From Betaproteobacteria bacterium (lineage in GTDB: Bacteria; Pseudomonadota; Gammaproteobacteria; Burkholderiales; Casimicrobiaceae): a DNA stretch of 7,050 nucleotides. The stretch spans positions 1 to 7,050 of the forward strand of contig VBCZ01000172.1 in assembly GCA_005889025.1 (NCBI GenBank), in the 5' to 3' direction. Positions 4,756-7,050 of this stretch are shown piece after piece. A program made the translations under genes and the position numbers. The notes below the pieces were generated by a model. The model did no database searches. It was not told where the DNA came from and saw only the letters and a program-made list of their open reading frames with translations. Within the stretch, counting starts at the first letter, position 1; the number at the start of each line of letters is the position of its first letter.

Positions 4756-6818
4756 CCGTTCCGCGCATTGCGCGGTGGTTTTCGAGGGAGCGCCCCGACG
4801 CGCGAAAGCCCGCGCCGCTGCCCACTGGCAATGTCACTTTCATGTTCACCGATATCGAAGGCAGCACACGCCTGTGGGAGGCCCAACAGGGCACGATGAG
4901 CGTGGCGCTGGCACGGCATGACGCCCTGCTGCGCGAGGCTATCAGCAAACAGGGCGGCCACGTTTTCAAGACGGGCGGCGATTCATTCTGCGCCGCGTTT
5001 GCCGAAGCGCCCGAAGCCGTGGCGGCCGCGCTCGCCGCCCAGCAAGCCTTGCATCGCGAATCCTGGCCGGAATCGGCGCACATTTGTGTACGCATAGCGC
5101 TGCATACCGGCGCCGCCGAGCTGCGTGAGGGCGACTATTACGGGTCGACCTTGAATCGGGTCGCTCGCCTGCTGGCAATCGGCCACGGTCGGCAGACGCT
5201 GGTCTCGGGCTCGACCCGCGACCAGTGCCAGGAGAGCCTTCCAGTCGATGCGCTCCTCATGTCGCTTGGCGAGCATACCCTCAAGGACCTGGCGCGGCCC
5301 GAACCGGTATACCAGCTGTGTCACCCGGCACTGCCGCGAGCCTTTCCGCCGCTCAAGACGCCGATCGGGCCCATGGAGGAGTCGACGCCGTCGATTGCCG
5401 TGCTTCCCTTCATCAATCTGAGTCGCGACGAAGAGAACGAATACTTTGCAGACGGTCTGAGCAACGAGCTCTTGACCGTGCTCTCGAAGATCCGCGGCTT
5501 GCGCGTAGCCTCGCGCACGTCAGCCTTCAGTTTCAAAGGCAAGGACGTCGACGTCATCGCGGCAGCCCAAAAGCTCAACGTGGCGCACATCCTCGAGGGC
5601 AGCGTCCGCAACTCCGGCAAGCGCGTGCGCATTACCGCTGAGCTGGTCAAGGTGGCGACGGATTCGCACCTGTGGTCGGAAACCTACGACCGCGAGCTCG
5701 ACGACATCTTCGCGGTCCAGGATGACATCGCGCAATCGGTGGTCAAGGAGCTGCGCCACGCGCTGTTGCACGAAGCCTTGGAATCCGCATCGACGGAGCA
5801 AGTGAAAGCGGAAGTGCAATTGGCGGCGAAGGGCCGTAGTGATAACGCCGAGGCGTATCGGTTGTATATGCACGCGCAATTCTTCCGCGATCAGCTCACG
5901 CGCGAGCGCACGGCCAAGGGCATCGAGAGCTTCGTTCGCGCGTTGCAGGTCGACCCGACCTACGCGCTGGCGTGGGCAGGGTTGTCCCGCGCCTATTCCG
6001 ATCAGGCGGGACAGAACTGGGTTCCACGCGCAGAGGGCTATGCCAAGGCCCGCGCCGCGGCGCAGAAAGCGCTTCAGCTCGAACCCGACCTCGCGGAAGC
6101 CCACACGGCGATGGGCTGGATTCGCGGCTCGAGCGACTGGGACTGGAAGGGAGCGGATGAGTCCTTCAGCCGGGCTCTCGAGCTCGCTTCGGGTAGCGCG
6201 GTCGTGGCGAATGCGGCGGGGGTTCTCGCGGGCAAGCTCGGACGCTTCGATGAGGCAATCGAGCTTCTGCAGCGCGCTGCAACCCTGGATCCTCTGAACG
6301 TGGCGATTCAGCGCAACCTGGGCTTGTATTGCCTGGGTGCCGGCATGCCGGACGCGGCAGAGGGTCCGCTCAACGCGAGTCTGCAACTCAATCCGCAAGG
6401 CGGGCTAGTCCACTGCTGGCTGAGCTTGGTCCATCTCGCGCACGGTCGCAAGGACGAAGCGCTCGCCGCAGCGCAGCGGGAGGTGAACGAGAGCTTCCGC
6501 CTTCTAGCGCTCGCCGTCGTGCACGACGCGCGCGGCGAGGGTGCCGCAGCGGATACCTCGCTTGCGGATCTCATCCAAAAACACGGCGACGAGGCGGCCT
6601 ATCAGATCGCCGGCGTCCACGCCTGCCGCCACGACGCCGATCGCGCGTTCGAATGGCTGGAACGCACGTACGAGCTGCGCGATCCGGGCGTCACCTACGT
6701 TAAGATCGACCCGCTACTGCACAACCTGCGCACGGACCCACGCTGGCCGGCGTTCGTCTCCAAGCTCGGCCTCACCCAGCCCGGCGCCACCCTCACCGAG
6801 CCCGTTACCACCCATTAG
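4743..6818 (+). CDS. Class III adenylate/guanylate cyclase with TolB-like domain and TPR repeats
   Basis: The 691-residue protein has three parts. Residues 28-193 are a class III nucleotide cyclase domain: NVTFMFTDIEGSTRLWE (30-46, metal Asp37), GGHVFKTGGDSFCAAF (71-86, purine-specifying Lys76 and metal Asp80), DYYGSTLNRVARL (131-143, Asn138 and Arg142 of the transition-state pair), and the closing GEHTLKDLARPEPVYQL (176-192). All catalytic residues are present, so it should make cAMP from ATP; guanylate cyclase activity is not excluded. Residues 216-340 resemble the TolB-like/FlgO-type domain common in such cyclases (SIAVLPFINLSRDEENEYFADGLSNE, then RVASRTSAFSFKGK and HILEGSVR). Residues 368-645 hold TPR-like helical repeats, for example YALAWAGLSRAYSD (407-420), PDLAEAHTAMGWI (448-460) and RFDEAIELLQRAATLDPLN (501-519). 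No signal peptide or membrane segment is seen, so it is probably cytosolic. It is divergent from the cox operon, with no evidence of joint function. The start ATG lacks a ribosome site; the reading frame is certain. Confidence 0.93.
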   Translation: MAALTVPRIARWFSRERPDARKPAPLPTGNVTFMFTDIEGSTRLWEAQQGTMSVALARHDALLREAISKQGGHVFKTGGDSFCAAFAEAPEAVAAALAAQQALHRESWPESAHICVRIALHTGAAELREGDYYGSTLNRVARLLAIGHGRQTLVSGSTRDQCQESLPVDALLMSLGEHTLKDLARPEPVYQLCHPALPRAFPPLKTPIGPMEESTPSIAVLPFINLSRDEENEYFADGLSNELLTVLSKIRGLRVASRTSAFSFKGKDVDVIAAAQKLNVAHILEGSVRNSGKRVRITAELVKVATDSHLWSETYDRELDDIFAVQDDIAQSVVKELRHALLHEALESASTEQVKAEVQLAAKGRSDNAEAYRLYMHAQFFRDQLTRERTAKGIESFVRALQVDPTYALAWAGLSRAYSDQAGQNWVPRAEGYAKARAAAQKALQLEPDLAEAHTAMGWIRGSSDWDWKGADESFSRALELASGSAVVANAAGVLAGKLGRFDEAIELLQRAATLDPLNVAIQRNLGLYCLGAGMPDAAEGPLNASLQLNPQGGLVHCWLSLVHLAHGRKDEALAAAQREVNESFRLLALAVVHDARGEGAAADTSLADLIQKHGDEAAYQIAGVHACRHDADRAFEWLERTYELRDPGVTYVKIDPLLHNLRTDPRWPAFVSKLGLTQPGATLTEPVTTH

Positions 6819-6842
6819 GCCGACGGTCGTCGCGCCAAGGGT

Positions 6843-6856
6843 CTGGTGACCACCAG
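6843..6856. other. Small palindrome after the cyclase gene
   Basis: CTGGTG (6843-6848) and CACCAG (6851-6856) are inverse copies separated by two bases, 24 bp past the cyclase stop. As RNA it would form a five-pair stem with a four-base loop. No T-run follows, so it is weak as a terminator. Confidence 0.3.
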
Positions 6857-6872
6857 CTGCAACTATTAGCGC

Positions 6873-6891
6873 CGCTCACAGATCGTGAGCG
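6873..6891 (+). terminator. Hairpin downstream of the cyclase gene, possible weak terminator
   Basis: CGCTCAC (6873-6879) pairs with GTGAGCG (6885-6891) around an AGATC loop, about 55 bp after the cyclase stop. There is no T-tract after it, so termination would need Rho. It is the best candidate for the cyclase transcript end on the plus strand. Confidence 0.35.
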
Positions 6892-6940
6892 CGCAGCTAA
6901 CGCCTAACTGCCGCTCGACTGCTCGCGACCAAGCCTTCAT

Positions 6941-6991
6941 AAAAAAAGAGCCCGCTCCCCGCGCAGCGTTGCCGCATGACGGGAACGGGCT
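6941..6991 (-). terminator. Rho-independent terminator on the minus strand
   Basis: AGCCCGCTCCC (6949-6959) pairs with GGGAACGGGCT (6981-6991) with one mismatch, around a 21-base loop. On the minus strand the stem is followed by CTC and seven T residues (the complement of A 6941-6947). Strong GC stem plus T-run is the classic intrinsic terminator form. It points leftward and so ends a gene entering from the right edge, while also separating that gene from the cyclase, which converges on it. Confidence 0.8.
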
Positions 6992-7020
6992 GGGTCGATG
7001 CTGTCTGGCTAAGCGCTTGC

Positions 7021-7050
7021 CTATGGGTTGTTAGATGTCACCTGCAGAAT
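7021..7050 (-). CDS. Possible last codons of a gene entering from the right edge
   Basis: On the minus strand one frame reads Ile-Leu-Gln-Val-Thr-Ser-Asn-Asn-Pro and then TAG at 7023-7021. The minus-strand terminator begins 30 bases further on, which is the expected distance. Only nine codons are visible, and the other two frames also hit stops, so the frame is a guess and no function can be named. Confidence 0.25.
   Translation of the reverse strand: MLQVTSNNP

Noticed and set aside
5520..6398. 292-residue minus-strand open frame inside the cyclase gene
   Set aside because: Antisense shadow of the TPR region; the plus strand encodes the recognisable domains.
1..7050. CRISPR arrays, insertion sequences, tRNA or rRNA genes
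   Set aside because: I found no regularly spaced repeats, transposase motifs, or tRNA/rRNA-like sequence on either strand.

Overview
The window is GC-rich proteobacterial DNA. It most resembles a betaproteobacterium, probably Burkholderiales, judging from the codon use, the style of the PagP-like outer-membrane protein at the left edge and the CoxD/E/G/F-type accessory genes. That placement is an inference from family resemblance; there is no rRNA or other marker.

Layout, left to right. (1) 1-469, minus strand: the N-terminal 156 residues of a secreted, PagP-like outer-membrane beta-barrel protein; its 3' end lies outside the window. (2) 470-651: a non-coding gap with two strong hairpins, directly behind the stop codon of the next operon. 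(3) 652-4388, minus strand: a four-gene accessory module of the aerobic CO dehydrogenase / xanthine dehydrogenase type, transcribed as coxD (MoxR AAA+ ATPase), coxE (VWA protein), coxG (membrane-anchored SRPBCC protein), coxF (XdhC-type molybdenum cofactor protein). Spacing is tight (2 bp, 10-bp overlap, 62 bp), so it looks like one operon. The catalytic subunits (coxM/S/L type) are not in the window: the module starts with coxD and is followed by the unrelated PagP-like gene. (4) 4389-4742: a divergent promoter region with palindromes, an 11-bp direct repeat and a possible short upstream reading frame. (5) 4743-6818, plus strand: a 691-residue class III adenylate/guanylate cyclase fused to a TolB-like domain and TPR repeats. 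(6) 6819-7050: non-coding, with two small hairpins and a good rho-independent terminator that works on the minus strand, probably for a gene whose last codons may be at the right edge.

The most notable observation is that coxE is broken. Its N-terminal part and its VWA part are in different reading frames, and the linker expected between them is missing. The metal-site residues of the VWA part are intact, and the neighbouring coxD, coxG and coxF look intact. CoxD and CoxE are expected to act as a MoxR/VWA chaperone pair on a molybdenum hydroxylase, CoxG to link that enzyme to the membrane, and CoxF to handle the sulfurated cofactor. The frameshift would therefore disable one central partner of the module, unless the VWA half is made separately or the shift is a sequencing error. 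I did not find a clearly new system; the window is best read as an orphan, possibly decaying Mo-hydroxylase maturation operon next to a multidomain cyclase.
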